Positions 8,831-17,973 are shown, counted from the stretch's first letter. The stretch is DNA of 64,000 bases from Ramlibacter sp. (GCA_019635435.1 JAHBZM010000001.1:1364001-1428000), one strand, 5' to 3'. Notes: generated from the letters alone by a model not told the origin. Translations and numbers: made by a program.

Positions 8831-9254
8831 AATTCAGGCCCAGCGCGGCTTTGGCTTGCTGGAAGTGTTGATTGCCATGGTGCTTTTCTCAGGCGTCGGA
8901 ATTGTCCTGCTCGCCTGGTTGCAACAGAATCTGGCGACAACGCAGCGCTTGCGTGACGTTTATGAAGAAGTACGCGTCAGAGAGATCGCCCTTGATGTCG
9001 CGCGCAGCCTGAATGTCATGGAGAAACCCGTTGGCGAAAAGCGGGTGGGAGATTTTCGTATTGCGTGGCGGGCAGAGCCCGCTGGGGAGGAGACTCCCCA
9101 GTTTGGATACCCCTTGGGCATCGGACGCCATACCTTGCGCCTTTACGACACCAGGCTGGAGGTCTACCGCGGAGAGGAGCCGCAGCCATGGATTATCGAG
9201 GATGTGGTCCTGGCAGGGCACAGACTAACAATCGCACCCCGTAGCGGAGGCTAG
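8805..9254 (+). CDS. gspI: Minor pseudopilin, GspI-like
   Basis: A 149-aa protein with prepilin motif RGFGLLEVLIAMVLFSGVG (Glu at +5). The start is GTG at 8805, supported by GGAG at 8794-8797; it lies inside the end of gspH. The remainder matches the short GspI layout that joins GspJ and GspK at the pseudopilus tip. The stop is TAG at 9252-9254. Confidence 0.85.
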   Translation: MILRRSSTEIQAQRGFGLLEVLIAMVLFSGVGIVLLAWLQQNLATTQRLRDVYEEVRVREIALDVARSLNVMEKPVGEKRVGDFRIAWRAEPAGEETPQFGYPLGIGRHTLRLYDTRLEVYRGEEPQPWIIEDVVLAGHRLTIAPRSGG

Positions 9255-9255
9255 G

Positions 9256-9903
9256 ATCAGAGCGCACCGTCGATTTCAACTCCGGGCCTTCAAGCATGGC
9301 TTTACGCTTGTGGAGATGCTCGTTGCGCTCGCGGTGACCAGCATGCTGGTTGCCTTGCTTATGGGGTCTCTCTACTATGGGACGCGTGTGCAAGCCAGTC
9401 TCGCTGACGAGTTGGGGGTAAGAGAGAAGACCCTGAGGCGCGCCGACTGGTTCAGAAACACCCTGCGAAGCTGCTTGCCGGCAGATAGTCGCTCGGGCGC
9501 GCGTTTCATCGCAACCTCAAGCGAAATCCGCTGCACGACCACCGCACCATTGCAGGCGCAGAATCTGCCGTCCCCCCAGAAAATCCTGTGGGCAATCCGT
9601 AAAGCTCCCGAGGACCAAAGGGTGACCGAACTGGTCTATCAAGACCTGGACGACCGGGGTGCACCCGTGGTGGTGCAGCGGTTTGCTGACGAGGACGTGA
9701 AATTCAAATTCTCTGGCGTCAACTCAGTGGTGGTCTCGGCCTGGCCTGTTGTGCCTGAAGCGCCGGAAACGATTCCACGCCTGATTTTTCTCACGTCGAC
9801 CGATTCGGGCAAGGAACACGTGATCTGGATAACAGCGGTGCTGGCGGACCCTTGGCTGGAACAGGAGTTGAAGAATCCCTTCGGGATGGAGTTGCCGCGA
9901 TGA
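9256..9903 (+). CDS. gspJ: Minor pseudopilin, GspJ-like, with an apparent ATC start
   Basis: The prepilin motif HGFTLVEMLVALAVTSMLV is encoded from 9295. The frame is open upstream only to a TAA at 9226-9228, and between that stop and the cleavage site there is no ATG, GTG or TTG. The best initiator is ATC at 9256: GGAGG at 9246-9250 sits five bases upstream, and the codon begins one base after the gspI stop. Starting at the GTG 9310 would remove the cleavage site and half of the membrane helix. The protein (about 215 aa) has the GspJ size and position. Confidence 0.8.
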   Translation: MRAHRRFQLRAFKHGFTLVEMLVALAVTSMLVALLMGSLYYGTRVQASLADELGVREKTLRRADWFRNTLRSCLPADSRSGARFIATSSEIRCTTTAPLQAQNLPSPQKILWAIRKAPEDQRVTELVYQDLDDRGAPVVVQRFADEDVKFKFSGVNSVVVSAWPVVPEAPETIPRLIFLTSTDSGKEHVIWITAVLADPWLEQELKNPFGMELPR

Positions 9904-10937
9904 GACGCCATTCATTCCGGCAGCGGGGATACGTACTGGCGCTCAATATTGCGGTGCTTGCCATGCTTCTGGTTGCTGCAGCTTTCGTGGGCCAGAGCGT
10001 TTCCGAGGCGGTCGCGTTGGCGCGGCAGCAGAGGGAAAATCAGAAAGACGAGGTCCGACTCGAATCGGTACGGTCGCGGGCCCTGTTTCTGCTAACCACG
10101 GCCTCAAGGTCCCAGAAAGGACTCGGGGACGGAACGCAGACGGTCGTGCTCGACGGGCGAGCCTACGCCGCGGGGGACGATATTCTCGTTTCGTTCCAGG
10201 ATGTCCAGGGGTTGGTGCCGCTCAATGGCCCCTCGCTGACCAGCCCAAGTACCGGAAGGATTGAACGCCTTTTGGGGACCTATGGCGTGGATGAAGCCAA
10301 GGCCACAAGCCTTGCCGAAGCCCTGCTTGACTATCGTGACGAGGACAACCTGCGTCGGCTCAATGGGGCTGAAGACGTCGAATACAGCCTCGCTGGTGTT
10401 CCTGCGGCGCTACGTAACAGGGACTTGCTTGATCCGTTCGAGGTTCGTCGCGTCTTGGGCTGGCGAGATACGTCGGCGTTGTGGGGGGAAGACCCCATTA
10501 CCAGTCACTTGAGCGTTAGCCGTCACATGGCATTTAACCCCAATGTGGCGGGCTGGCGAGCCTTGGTGGCGGCAGCCGGGATTGATGAGAGGACTGCGCG
10601 GGAGCTGGTTGAGAAACGGCGGTCGGGCGAGATCGCTGACATCGCGGGATTGGCGTTTTCTGGTGGCGTAGGAGATCCGTTCGGCAGCAATGCGTTTGTG
10701 ACGCTGTTCCCGAGCGCAAGCACCATAGTGACTTTGCGTCCCCATCGGGCACAATGGGGCTACCAGTTTCTGGTGCACCATACCCCGATTGAAGGCACCT
10801 CTCCGTGGCGAGTCGAGACCGCCCGGCGGGTCCACTTGGGACTTCCTGCCAAGCCATACGCACAATACCCGGAATTGCCTGATCTCAAGGCGCTGGGGGG
10901 GGCTGCTGGCTCCAGTCCAATAAAATTGATTTTTTGA
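9900..10937 (+). CDS. gspK: Minor pseudopilin GspK-like
   Basis: The ATG at 9900 overlaps the gspJ stop (ATGA). The 345-aa product begins MRRHSFRQRG, then a prepilin-like hydrophobic helix (YVLALNIAVLAMLLVAAAFV) that lacks Glu at +5, as is normal for GspK, the tip pseudopilin. The large periplasmic domain contains two helical SAM-like segments (LLGTYGVDEAKATSLAEALLDYRDEDN and a later AAGIDERTARELVEKR), the usual GspK features. The product caps the pseudopilus with GspI and GspJ. Confidence 0.88.
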   Translation: MRRHSFRQRGYVLALNIAVLAMLLVAAAFVGQSVSEAVALARQQRENQKDEVRLESVRSRALFLLTTASRSQKGLGDGTQTVVLDGRAYAAGDDILVSFQDVQGLVPLNGPSLTSPSTGRIERLLGTYGVDEAKATSLAEALLDYRDEDNLRRLNGAEDVEYSLAGVPAALRNRDLLDPFEVRRVLGWRDTSALWGEDPITSHLSVSRHMAFNPNVAGWRALVAAAGIDERTARELVEKRRSGEIADIAGLAFSGGVGDPFGSNAFVTLFPSASTIVTLRPHRAQWGYQFLVHHTPIEGTSPWRVETARRVHLGLPAKPYAQYPELPDLKALGGAAGSSPIKLIF

Positions 10938-10956
10938 CCTCGGTTCGCCGCTCAGG

Positions 10957-12051
10957 ATGCTGCTCTCCCTTTTTCGCCCGCGCCGCTGGGTATCCGTACC
11001 GCGTGCACATACCCATCGCTTGCGATTGGCGCTTCCGGGTGTTTCCGCTCGGTTGATGGAGTCGGCAGTAGGTTTGCAGTTGGCACGTTTGTCCAATTCC
11101 GCTGCGTTGGGTTATTGCTGGCGGGTCAATGTTGACGCGCAGGTGGAGGTTTGGTATTGGGATGAATCACCTGCGGCCCATGCGGGGATCGGTCCGGCGG
11201 ATGCTGCACATGGTCAACCATCACCTGAGACCCTGCTTCGCTCCTCTCCACCGCCGGGCCTCAGCCTTGTCCGGTGTAAGCAAGGGCTGGAGGCCATCTA
11301 TTGCGTGGATGGCGAAATCGAAAAGACCCGCTGGTTTCATTCAGAGCCTACAGAGGTGGAATGGGCCTGGTTTGTCCAGGACGCGGGACTGAGCCCTGCG
11401 GAGCACCAACGGCCCGAGCCCTTGGCTCTGCAGGGTTCAGAGCGGCCTGCCCCTGGCTGGTCGTTCCACACAAGCCTGCGAAGGCCACTCTCGCGGCTGA
11501 TGATGTCTGGCGCCGTGGTGACGGCGATACTGGGGAGCGTTGCGGCGGCGGCCATGGTGTACGACCTGCAACTTACCCAAGCCATTGACAGGATCCAGAT
11601 AGAGCATGCGCGCCTGACGACTGATTCGGCTTCCGCAGTCAAGCTGCAATCCGAACTCGACGCCATTGTTGCCCGTGTCAGTGTGTTATCTGCGGAAAGA
11701 CCGCGGGTCCTGCAGTTGCAAGCCATGGCCCGGCTCGCCAATTCGGGGCTGGTTGACGACGTTTCCAAGGTTGCCTTGATCGAGTGGGAGTTCCGGAATG
11801 ACCGTTTGCGCATGCACTTTTCCGTGCCTCAGGAAAAATTCGTGCTGAGCGAATTTTTGGCCGGAATCGAGCGGCTTGGCGTTTTTTCGGAAATAAGGCT
11901 TTTGCCAGGCACGCCCAACCTGACAGTGGGTCTCCAGGCAGGTCTGAAACCGGCATTGCCCATCCATTCGATCCCGCCTCCGGACGCGACCGTTGACGGG
12001 GATAGGGTAACCCCTGGCTCCGTGGGCGCTTCTCTTGAGAGAAAGCCCTAG
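10957..12051 (+). CDS. gspL: GspL-like assembly-platform protein
   Basis: A 364-aa protein with a cytoplasmic N-terminal half, one membrane segment around residues 183-203 (MMSGAVVTAILGSVAAAAMV), a short helical periplasmic stretch and a small C-terminal domain. This is the GspL/PilM-N topology; position and neighbours make the call. GspL recruits the ATPase GspE to the inner membrane and contacts GspM. Sequence similarity to typical GspL is weak by eye, and the tail after residue 320 is low-complexity. Confidence 0.75.
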   Translation: MLLSLFRPRRWVSVPRAHTHRLRLALPGVSARLMESAVGLQLARLSNSAALGYCWRVNVDAQVEVWYWDESPAAHAGIGPADAAHGQPSPETLLRSSPPPGLSLVRCKQGLEAIYCVDGEIEKTRWFHSEPTEVEWAWFVQDAGLSPAEHQRPEPLALQGSERPAPGWSFHTSLRRPLSRLMMSGAVVTAILGSVAAAAMVYDLQLTQAIDRIQIEHARLTTDSASAVKLQSELDAIVARVSVLSAERPRVLQLQAMARLANSGLVDDVSKVALIEWEFRNDRLRMHFSVPQEKFVLSEFLAGIERLGVFSEIRLLPGTPNLTVGLQAGLKPALPIHSIPPPDATVDGDRVTPGSVGASLERKP

Positions 12052-12054
12052 TCC

Positions 12055-12684
12055 ATGCTGATGATGCAGAAATTCTCCGATGAAATTCGCCGCAATCGCA
12101 GGCTGCAGTGGGGCTTGGTGGTGATCTTGCTCGTCATGCTGACGGATATGGGAGCAAGGTGGAAAGAGCGTATTGAGCGTAAACAGCAGACATTGACCCA
12201 GTTGCAGATCGATGTTTCAACCCTCAAGGGGCAGGCAAAAAATGAGGGCGCCATGCGCACGGCGCTGCGTGATGCGCGGCAGGCGGCTGAACTCGCCGAT
12301 GCCCGGCTATGGGTTGTGAGTTCCGAAGCCGTAGGTCAAGCACGTCTCAAGGACTGGCTCATCGAATTGCTGAAGCAATCGGGAGCAAACGGCTATGCCG
12401 CCAATGTGGCCGCGCCCAAGGCATTGGTGGAGTCACGCCCCGAAGTTCCGGGAGACAATGCGCGCCCACCAGCTTCTGCTGGGCTTCCGTTGGGGCGTGA
12501 CCTGTTTGACTTTGGCGCGACAGCAACCTTCATATTCACCCCGGAGTCGCTGGAGAAGGTGCTGGCGGGCATAGAGGCAGGAGAACCACTCACCAGAGTC
12601 GAGAGCTTGAGTGTCCGGCGGAATGACCGCCGCGTTGAGATTGGCATTCGTGTGCTGATGCGGCTCAAGGACTCCTCATCATGA
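12055..12684 (+). CDS. gspM: GspM-like assembly-platform protein
   Basis: A 209-aa bitopic protein: an N-terminal membrane helix at about residues 18-32 (LQWGLVVILLVMLTDMG), a periplasmic coiled region (WKERIERKQQTLTQLQIDV) and a small C-terminal fold. This is the topology of GspM, which partners GspL. Three in-frame ATGs (12055, 12061, 12064) compete as start. The 3' end overlaps the next gene by four bases. Confidence 0.75.
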   Translation: MLMMQKFSDEIRRNRRLQWGLVVILLVMLTDMGARWKERIERKQQTLTQLQIDVSTLKGQAKNEGAMRTALRDARQAAELADARLWVVSSEAVGQARLKDWLIELLKQSGANGYAANVAAPKALVESRPEVPGDNARPPASAGLPLGRDLFDFGATATFIFTPESLEKVLAGIEAGEPLTRVESLSVRRNDRRVEIGIRVLMRLKDSSS

Positions 12685-13166
12685 ACCAATTGGCGCTTCC
12701 CCCGGGTTTGCTGCGGTTGGGGCTGTGGGTTTTGTTGGCGTGGACCTTGGGGGCGTTGGCTTCATGGCTGTGGCTTGAACCGCCCAAGCCGCTGGTTGCC
12801 GCGCGAAAACCCCAAAACCTGGCGGCCGCACAGGCTGCCAGTGCGTTGGCGAGACCTGTCATCGCTTTGGATCTTGCGGTTTTGGAGCGGGTGAAGCTTT
12901 GGGGGGTGGAGAGAAACGGCCAGGCGCTCGCAGCGCCTCTGGCCGCTGGTATGGTCGAAAAGAAGGTGATCTGGAACGTGATGGCGCGGGTGGTGAGTCC
13001 AAAGGAGCGGTACTTGCTGCTTTATCAGCCTGAATCCAAGGTCATCCAGCAGATCCGTGTGGGAGAAAAAATGCCTGACGGAAGCAAGCTGATCAAGCTT
13101 GAGTTGAACGAATTTACAGTGCGCTTGCCCGACGGTAAGACTCGTATTACCGAGATAAATAGCTAG
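12681..13166 (+). CDS. GspC-like protein without PDZ domain
   Basis: A 161-aa protein with one N-terminal membrane helix (about residues 10-31), an Ala/Pro linker and a C-terminal domain that resembles the GspC homology region: VKLWGVERN, then RYLLLYQPESKVIQQIRVGEKMPDG. GspC links the inner-membrane platform to the secretin. Canonical GspC has a further PDZ or coiled-coil domain, absent here. The gene sits where gspN is often found, so GspN/PilP-like names are possible, but the homology-region pattern favours GspC. Confidence 0.65.
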   Translation: MNQLALPPGLLRLGLWVLLAWTLGALASWLWLEPPKPLVAARKPQNLAAAQAASALARPVIALDLAVLERVKLWGVERNGQALAAPLAAGMVEKKVIWNVMARVVSPKERYLLLYQPESKVIQQIRVGEKMPDGSKLIKLELNEFTVRLPDGKTRITEINS

Positions 13167-13176
13167 GCCGACATCA

Positions 13177-15726
13177 ATGACTCATTTTTCTCCCCGTAGT
13201 GCCTCATCAGGAGGCCGACATCGGAAAGGCCTTCCCGTCGCGCCCGCTTGGCGATGGCTTGCGAGCCTTGGCACCTTGTTCTTAGCCAGCTGTGCCATGT
13301 TGCGTCCTCTGGACGGTACCTTGACCATCCCAGAGCCCATGCGCAAGCCGTCACGGCCGTCTGAGGCGATCGCGGACTTCGGGGCCGGGCAACCTGATTC
13401 TGGCGCTCCGGCGTCACAAGGTACACAGTTTTTTCAGACGCCGCCTGTGCCCGCCCGGTCCCGGGCCACGACCGGCGGAGTCACGGCGCCGCCGCCTCCG
13501 GCCGCCACGAGTGACATGTTGGAGAGCGCGGTCACTTTGGAGAACATGCCGCTGCCGCTTTTTGCCAACGCAGTGTACGGAAGCATCCTGAAGCGGAATG
13601 TGTCTATAGACGCTGCCGTACAAAGCCGCAACGACCTGGTGAGCCTTAAAACCGGCAAGCCGGTTACTGGCGAGCAACTTGCTGCGGCGGCGCAGGCCGT
13701 ATTGCGTTCCTATGGTGTGGTAGTGAGGGAGTTTGACGGATTGGTGCGCGTTGTGCCGGAGAATAGTGCTGGTAGTGGTGCTGTGGACTTGCGCCGGGGC
13801 CGGGCGCAACCCGATGTGCCTGCCTCACTGAGACCGGTCTTCTTTCTTGTGGAGCTCGAGAATACGAATGTCTCGAACGTCAGCACATGGATACGCACAT
13901 TTTTTCAAGGTCGTGTCACTGTTACCGATGATCAACCGCGCAATGCGGTTTTGTTGAGTGGCCAATCCGACTCTGTCAGCGCCGCGGCTGAGGCCATTCA
14001 GCTTCTGGATCAGCCTGCCCTGAGAGGGCAATACAGCGCCCGCATCAATCCGGCATTTTGGTCCGCTACTGAGCTTGCTTCGAAACTGGTAGAGGTGTTG
14101 ACGGCGCAGGGGTACTATGCTGCGGTGTCTGGGAGTCAGACCGCACCTATTTTGGTGATTCCAGTTGCCGCAGTGAACTCCATTGTCATTTTTGCGGCCA
14201 ATCCCGAAGCGCTGAATCATGCCCTCCGTTGGGCGCGGGAGCTTGACCAGGCGCCGCCCAATCGGGGTGGAAAATTCGTGACCTACTATGTGCGCAATAC
14301 GGACGCGGCGGCAGTGGCGGCTACGTTGCAGGACGTTCTGGGTGGCAGTTCCTCAACCCAGGTCGCGTCGACTCCAGCTACCGCTGGCGGGCCAGCCGCT
14401 GCGCCTGTTGTACGCAGCTCCGGCGCTTCTTTGCCGGGAGGTGGCAAGGTTGTCGTGAATGCTGCGGCCAACAGCATCATCATCCAGAGCACCCCTGCGG
14501 AATACCAGCAGATTTACTCCTTGCTTCAGGAGCTTGATCGGCCGCCAAGGAGCGCGCTGATCATGGCAACCGTTGCAGAAGTGACCCTCTCAGACACAGA
14601 GCAATTTGGTTTCAACTGGCTTTTGAAACAGTTCACTTCACGTGGTTATGTTGTCAATGGGAGCGTGGGGCCGGTGCCGACGGGAAGCGCTGCCGCCGCG
14701 AACAGTGGGCTGGCATTGAGCATTGCCACGGCTGCGGGTGATCCGCGAGCCCTGCTGACCGCGCTTGCCAGCAGCAATCGGGTGCGTGTGCTATCCAACC
14801 CTTCGATTGTTGCACTCAATGGCCAGGAAGCCACCATCCAGGTGGGGCAGGATGTCCCTGTCCTGACCAGCCAGATCAGCAATTCCAATACAGGGGGCAC
14901 CAACGGAAGCCAGGGAGTGCTCCAGACTGTTCAGTACCGCAGCGTGGGCATTATTCTGCGCGTCAAGCCCATCATTCATGCCGGGGGGCGGGTTGAGCTG
15001 GACATGAGCCAGGAGGTGAGTGGCGTATCCAGTAACAACAGCGGTATAGGCAATTCGCCGGTGGTGACTACCCGCAAGGTCCAGACCCGCTTGGCGGCTC
15101 AGGATGGGGCGACGATGTTGATTGGCGGCCTGATTTCGGAGCAGCGGGATGGGGGCAATGCCGGCATCCCGTTCCTCAAAGACGTGCCGGTGGCAGGAGC
15201 GCTCTTCAGAACATCTGCTAATGAGAATTTCAGCCGGACTGAACTCGTTATTCTTCTAACGCCGTACATCATCGAGGATGATTTCGACTCCCGAGCCATC
15301 ACAAGCGCTTTCCGCTCCCAGTTCGGGTGGGCCGCGAAATCTGGCTTTCCGCCGCCTCCTGGTGCTACGTCTGGCGCGGACAACAATTTGTCATCTCCTT
15401 CGATGACAGTGGCGCCTCGTCGGGTAGAGGCGTCTGAGGCCTCCCCAGTGGCGCAGCCAGAAACACCTGCTGCCCCGAAGGCGAAGCCTTACATCGTTCC
15501 GGAAAAGCCGCTCGAGCCGAAGAACGAGACAATCCGGCGGGAAGACGCGAGTCCTCGCCTTACGCAGCCATCGGGCTTAACGCCTCCTGGAAAGTCGGCT
15601 CCTGTTGAAGTCTTGCCGCCAATAGGTCGGTCAGGCCCTTCGACGCCTGTGACCCCGGGCACCAAGACGGTGACCGACGAGAAGCTTCGGCAGGAATTGC
15701 TAGACGCAGTCAAGGGGGGTAAATGA
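13177..15726 (+). CDS. gspD: Type II secretion secretin GspD, lipoprotein form
   Basis: The 849-aa protein has a signal region ending in a lipobox LASC (Cys39), N-domains (around VTLENMPLPLFANAVYGSIL and repeated KH-like segments VELENTNVSNVSTWI and YYVRNTDAAAVAATL), and the secretin barrel with the conserved VRVLSNPSIVALNGQEATIQVG and VQTRLAAQDGATMLIGGLI stretches. Secretins form the outer-membrane pore. The last 130 residues are a Pro/Ala-rich tail, longer than usual. The lipid anchor could replace a separate pilotin. It starts ten bases after the upstream stop and ends the first transcriptional block. Confidence 0.94.
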   Translation: MTHFSPRSASSGGRHRKGLPVAPAWRWLASLGTLFLASCAMLRPLDGTLTIPEPMRKPSRPSEAIADFGAGQPDSGAPASQGTQFFQTPPVPARSRATTGGVTAPPPPAATSDMLESAVTLENMPLPLFANAVYGSILKRNVSIDAAVQSRNDLVSLKTGKPVTGEQLAAAAQAVLRSYGVVVREFDGLVRVVPENSAGSGAVDLRRGRAQPDVPASLRPVFFLVELENTNVSNVSTWIRTFFQGRVTVTDDQPRNAVLLSGQSDSVSAAAEAIQLLDQPALRGQYSARINPAFWSATELASKLVEVLTAQGYYAAVSGSQTAPILVIPVAAVNSIVIFAANPEALNHALRWARELDQAPPNRGGKFVTYYVRNTDAAAVAATLQDVLGGSSSTQVASTPATAGGPAAAPVVRSSGASLPGGGKVVVNAAANSIIIQSTPAEYQQIYSLLQELDRPPRSALIMATVAEVTLSDTEQFGFNWLLKQFTSRGYVVNGSVGPVPTGSAAAANSGLALSIATAAGDPRALLTALASSNRVRVLSNPSIVALNGQEATIQVGQDVPVLTSQISNSNTGGTNGSQGVLQTVQYRSVGIILRVKPIIHAGGRVELDMSQEVSGVSSNNSGIGNSPVVTTRKVQTRLAAQDGATMLIGGLISEQRDGGNAGIPFLKDVPVAGALFRTSANENFSRTELVILLTPYIIEDDFDSRAITSAFRSQFGWAAKSGFPPPPGATSGADNNLSSPSMTVAPRRVEASEASPVAQPETPAAPKAKPYIVPEKPLEPKNETIRREDASPRLTQPSGLTPPGKSAPVEVLPPIGRSGPSTPVTPGTKTVTDEKLRQELLDAVKGGK

Positions 15727-16044
15727 AAGACGCGGCGCGCTTGGGCTGTGGTTTTCTTGGCACGTGCGCGAGTAAGCGGTGTTTCATCGGTTGTCAACCT
15801 GTGCGCCGTCCATTACATTACAACGCCAGCGGTCTGAGGTAGTTGGCCCAACGCTTACGCGGCGGTTACCTGACCTTCCTGAACGCCTGTTGTTTTTATG
15901 CTGCAACACTTGTGTCATTGCTGTCCAGTCCATGATTTCCTGTACACTGAAACTTGCTGCGGCTTGCGGCAGTGCGCGCAGGGAAGGTTGAACCGCCTGA
16001 CGCATCTTTGCTTTAGGTAATTTCACTAAGAGGAAACTTAAGTT
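15727..16044. other. 318-bp intergenic region upstream of the 630-aa secreted protein gene
   Basis: No convincing gene is present. The right half holds a promoter candidate (15918-15948), an approximately 90-nt leader and a strong AGAGGAAA ribosome site at 16029-16036. A 39-codon frame overlapping the gspD stop (15723-15842) has no recognisable features. The left part shows no clear terminator for gspD. Confidence 0.6.
15918..15948 (+). promoter_or_regulatory. Candidate sigma-70 promoter for the secreted protein gene
   Basis: TTGCTG at 15918-15923 and TACACT at 15943-15948, with a 19-bp spacer. The spacer is somewhat long, but no better pair is visible between gspD and the gene at 16045. It would give a leader of about 90 nt. 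Confidence 0.35.
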
Positions 16045-17937
16045 ATGAAACGAACTCTTCTCTCCCGCCTCATCCTGGCCAGCCTGGCTGGAGTTGCGGT
16101 TTCTGGCGTGCAAGCTGGTCAAATCCAGGCGTCGTCGGTGTCGATCGCTCGCGAAGTGATCACGCTGGACACGCAAAGCGTCGGCGCTCCTGCCATTGCT
16201 TATCGCTTCGCCGGTGACGTCGATGCTCGTGCGCAAGCCCAGACCTTCCAGGTTCAGTTCACGCTGGGCGCTGGCTCCTGGGACGGTTGGGTGTCGGCTG
16301 GTGTCGCTCCCGCTGCCGTGAATGGCGCTCCCGAGAACCAAGCCTTCTCCATCACCGACGGCGTGTCCGGCGTGATCGTCAACCAGGAAGCTGTGCCCCG
16401 TGCTGGCGTGACGTCCTATGCTGTGACCAGCAAGGGCATCAGCGCTGACGGCAAGACCCTGTTCGTGACGTTCACCGTTCACCAGGACGGCGTGGCTCTG
16501 ATCAAGCAGCCCCTGATTTCCGTGAACGTTGCCAGCAACACGCTGGTTAACGTTGCCAACGTGCCCGTGGTTTCCGCTGACCGTGGCTTCCTGCAAGGCA
16601 TGAAGACCGTTGCTGGCGACCTGGCTGCTGACTTCGCTGCCAGCCAGACCTGCGTGGCCACCAAGACCCTGCCCGTGAGCGTCAAGCACTATGTTGCTTT
16701 GACCAACCCGGCGATCCTGGCTACCGATGCCAACGCAACCCCTGACGAGCACACCCGCGGCAGCGCTACCAACAGCGCCACCCTCGTGGTGTTCCCGACC
16801 AACCTGAAGGTCAACTTTGCCACCTCCACGGCTGGCGCTACGTTGACCCCGGGCGGCAACCTGTCCTTCACCGGCACCGGTGCAGTGGTCGCGAGCGCTT
16901 CGCCCGCTACTCCCGGCACGTCTCACGTGGCCGTTGGTGCTGGCAACCTCGTCCGTTTGGGCATCATGAATCTGACGCAGAACGCGACGGGCTATGACTC
17001 CGACCTGACCAACCAGTACATTCTCGGCAACGCAGTTGCTCCTGCTGGTGTGAAGGGCATTGCGACGGCTGCAGCGAACAACGGCCAGGTTGAAGTGTCT
17101 AGCGTGAACGCTGTGATCACTGCGACCAACGGCTTCGTGGTCGGCGGCACGGTGTTCTTCGCAGCTGCTGGCGCGAACTGCGGTGCAGTTCTGGCTGGTA
17201 CCGTGGCAACGGCCATCACGGCTGGTAACGCTGCAGGTCCGCTCACGATCACGATCCCCACGGCTGCAGTGAACGCCGCTTTCGGTGCCGCTGGTACCAA
17301 TGCCCTGGAAATCTGCTACTCCGGCACGGGTGCGGCGACCATTCCTTCGTCGGCCTTCACGGCTGTCGGTACGGTGGTCAAGGCTGCTGCTGGCGCCAAC
17401 CTGAACGAGCAGAACAACGCCTGCAACGGCACTCTGTTCTCGTTGGGTGGCGGCATCAAGATCGACGTTCGTAACTACGCTTCCAACCAGGAAACCAGTG
17501 GTTACAAGTCGATCCTGCGCATCATCAACAACAGCGATGTTGCTACGGCTGATGTGTGGGCTCAGATCATTCATCAAGACGGCAAGCTCGGTAACTATGG
17601 CCTGATCATCCCGGCTCTGGCTCCCCGCGCCGTGAAGAACATGTCTGCTGCTCAGATCGAAGCCCTGTTGACCACGCCGCCGTCCGCGACGGTTGCTGCC
17701 AACAATGGTGCTGCCCAAGCTGCTGTCAGCGCCGATGGTGCTCCGCGTATCCGTATTACGTCGAACTCCGGTCGTTCGCTGCGCGTCCAGAACTACCTGT
17801 TCAACAGCGTTACGAATCAGCTGTTGGAAGGTTCCAGCTCGCAAGCTGTTGACTTCGAAGGCACCGCAAGCCGCGCGCCTGTGAACGAAGGTCAGTACCA
17901 AGAGCAGGATGCCAACAGCGGTCTGAACCTCCGCTAA
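16045..17937 (+). CDS. Secreted, probably surface-layer-like protein of unrecognised family; candidate T2SS substrate
   Basis: The 630-aa protein starts with a clear type I signal peptide (MKRTLLSRLI, hydrophobic core, VQA cleavage after residue 24). The mature part is rich in Ala, Val, Thr, Asn and Gly, looks beta-rich and has only four cysteines (203, 379, 424, 460), which could form two disulfides in the periplasm. There is no membrane anchor, catalytic motif or PEP-CTERM. Codon use differs from all neighbours: Ala is often GCT, and CGT and GTT are frequent, as in very highly expressed genes. It has its own promoter candidate, a strong ribosome site and a strong terminator, and it lies between gspD and gspE. 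I do not recognise the family. An S-layer or surface-fibre protein exported by the adjacent T2SS is the inference; an abundant exoprotein is the alternative. Confidence 0.8.
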   Translation: MKRTLLSRLILASLAGVAVSGVQAGQIQASSVSIAREVITLDTQSVGAPAIAYRFAGDVDARAQAQTFQVQFTLGAGSWDGWVSAGVAPAAVNGAPENQAFSITDGVSGVIVNQEAVPRAGVTSYAVTSKGISADGKTLFVTFTVHQDGVALIKQPLISVNVASNTLVNVANVPVVSADRGFLQGMKTVAGDLAADFAASQTCVATKTLPVSVKHYVALTNPAILATDANATPDEHTRGSATNSATLVVFPTNLKVNFATSTAGATLTPGGNLSFTGTGAVVASASPATPGTSHVAVGAGNLVRLGIMNLTQNATGYDSDLTNQYILGNAVAPAGVKGIATAAANNGQVEVSSVNAVITATNGFVVGGTVFFAAAGANCGAVLAGTVATAITAGNAAGPLTITIPTAAVNAAFGAAGTNALEICYSGTGAATIPSSAFTAVGTVVKAAAGANLNEQNNACNGTLFSLGGGIKIDVRNYASNQETSGYKSILRIINNSDVATADVWAQIIHQDGKLGNYGLIIPALAPRAVKNMSAAQIEALLTTPPSATVAANNGAAQAAVSADGAPRIRITSNSGRSLRVQNYLFNSVTNQLLEGSSSQAVDFEGTASRAPVNEGQYQEQDANSGLNLR

Positions 17938-17973
17938 TTGGCAGGGTAGAGTTCTGCTCTACCTTCCCTTACA

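Noticed and set aside
15723..15842. A 39-codon frame starting at the gspD stop
   Set aside because: Overlaps the stop but has no recognisable hydrophobic or domain pattern; chance frame.
15784..17901. A 705-codon open frame on the minus strand, opposite the secreted protein gene
   Set aside because: It is a by-product of the strong codon bias of the plus-strand gene; its translation has no domain, signal or ribosome site, while the plus strand has all of these.
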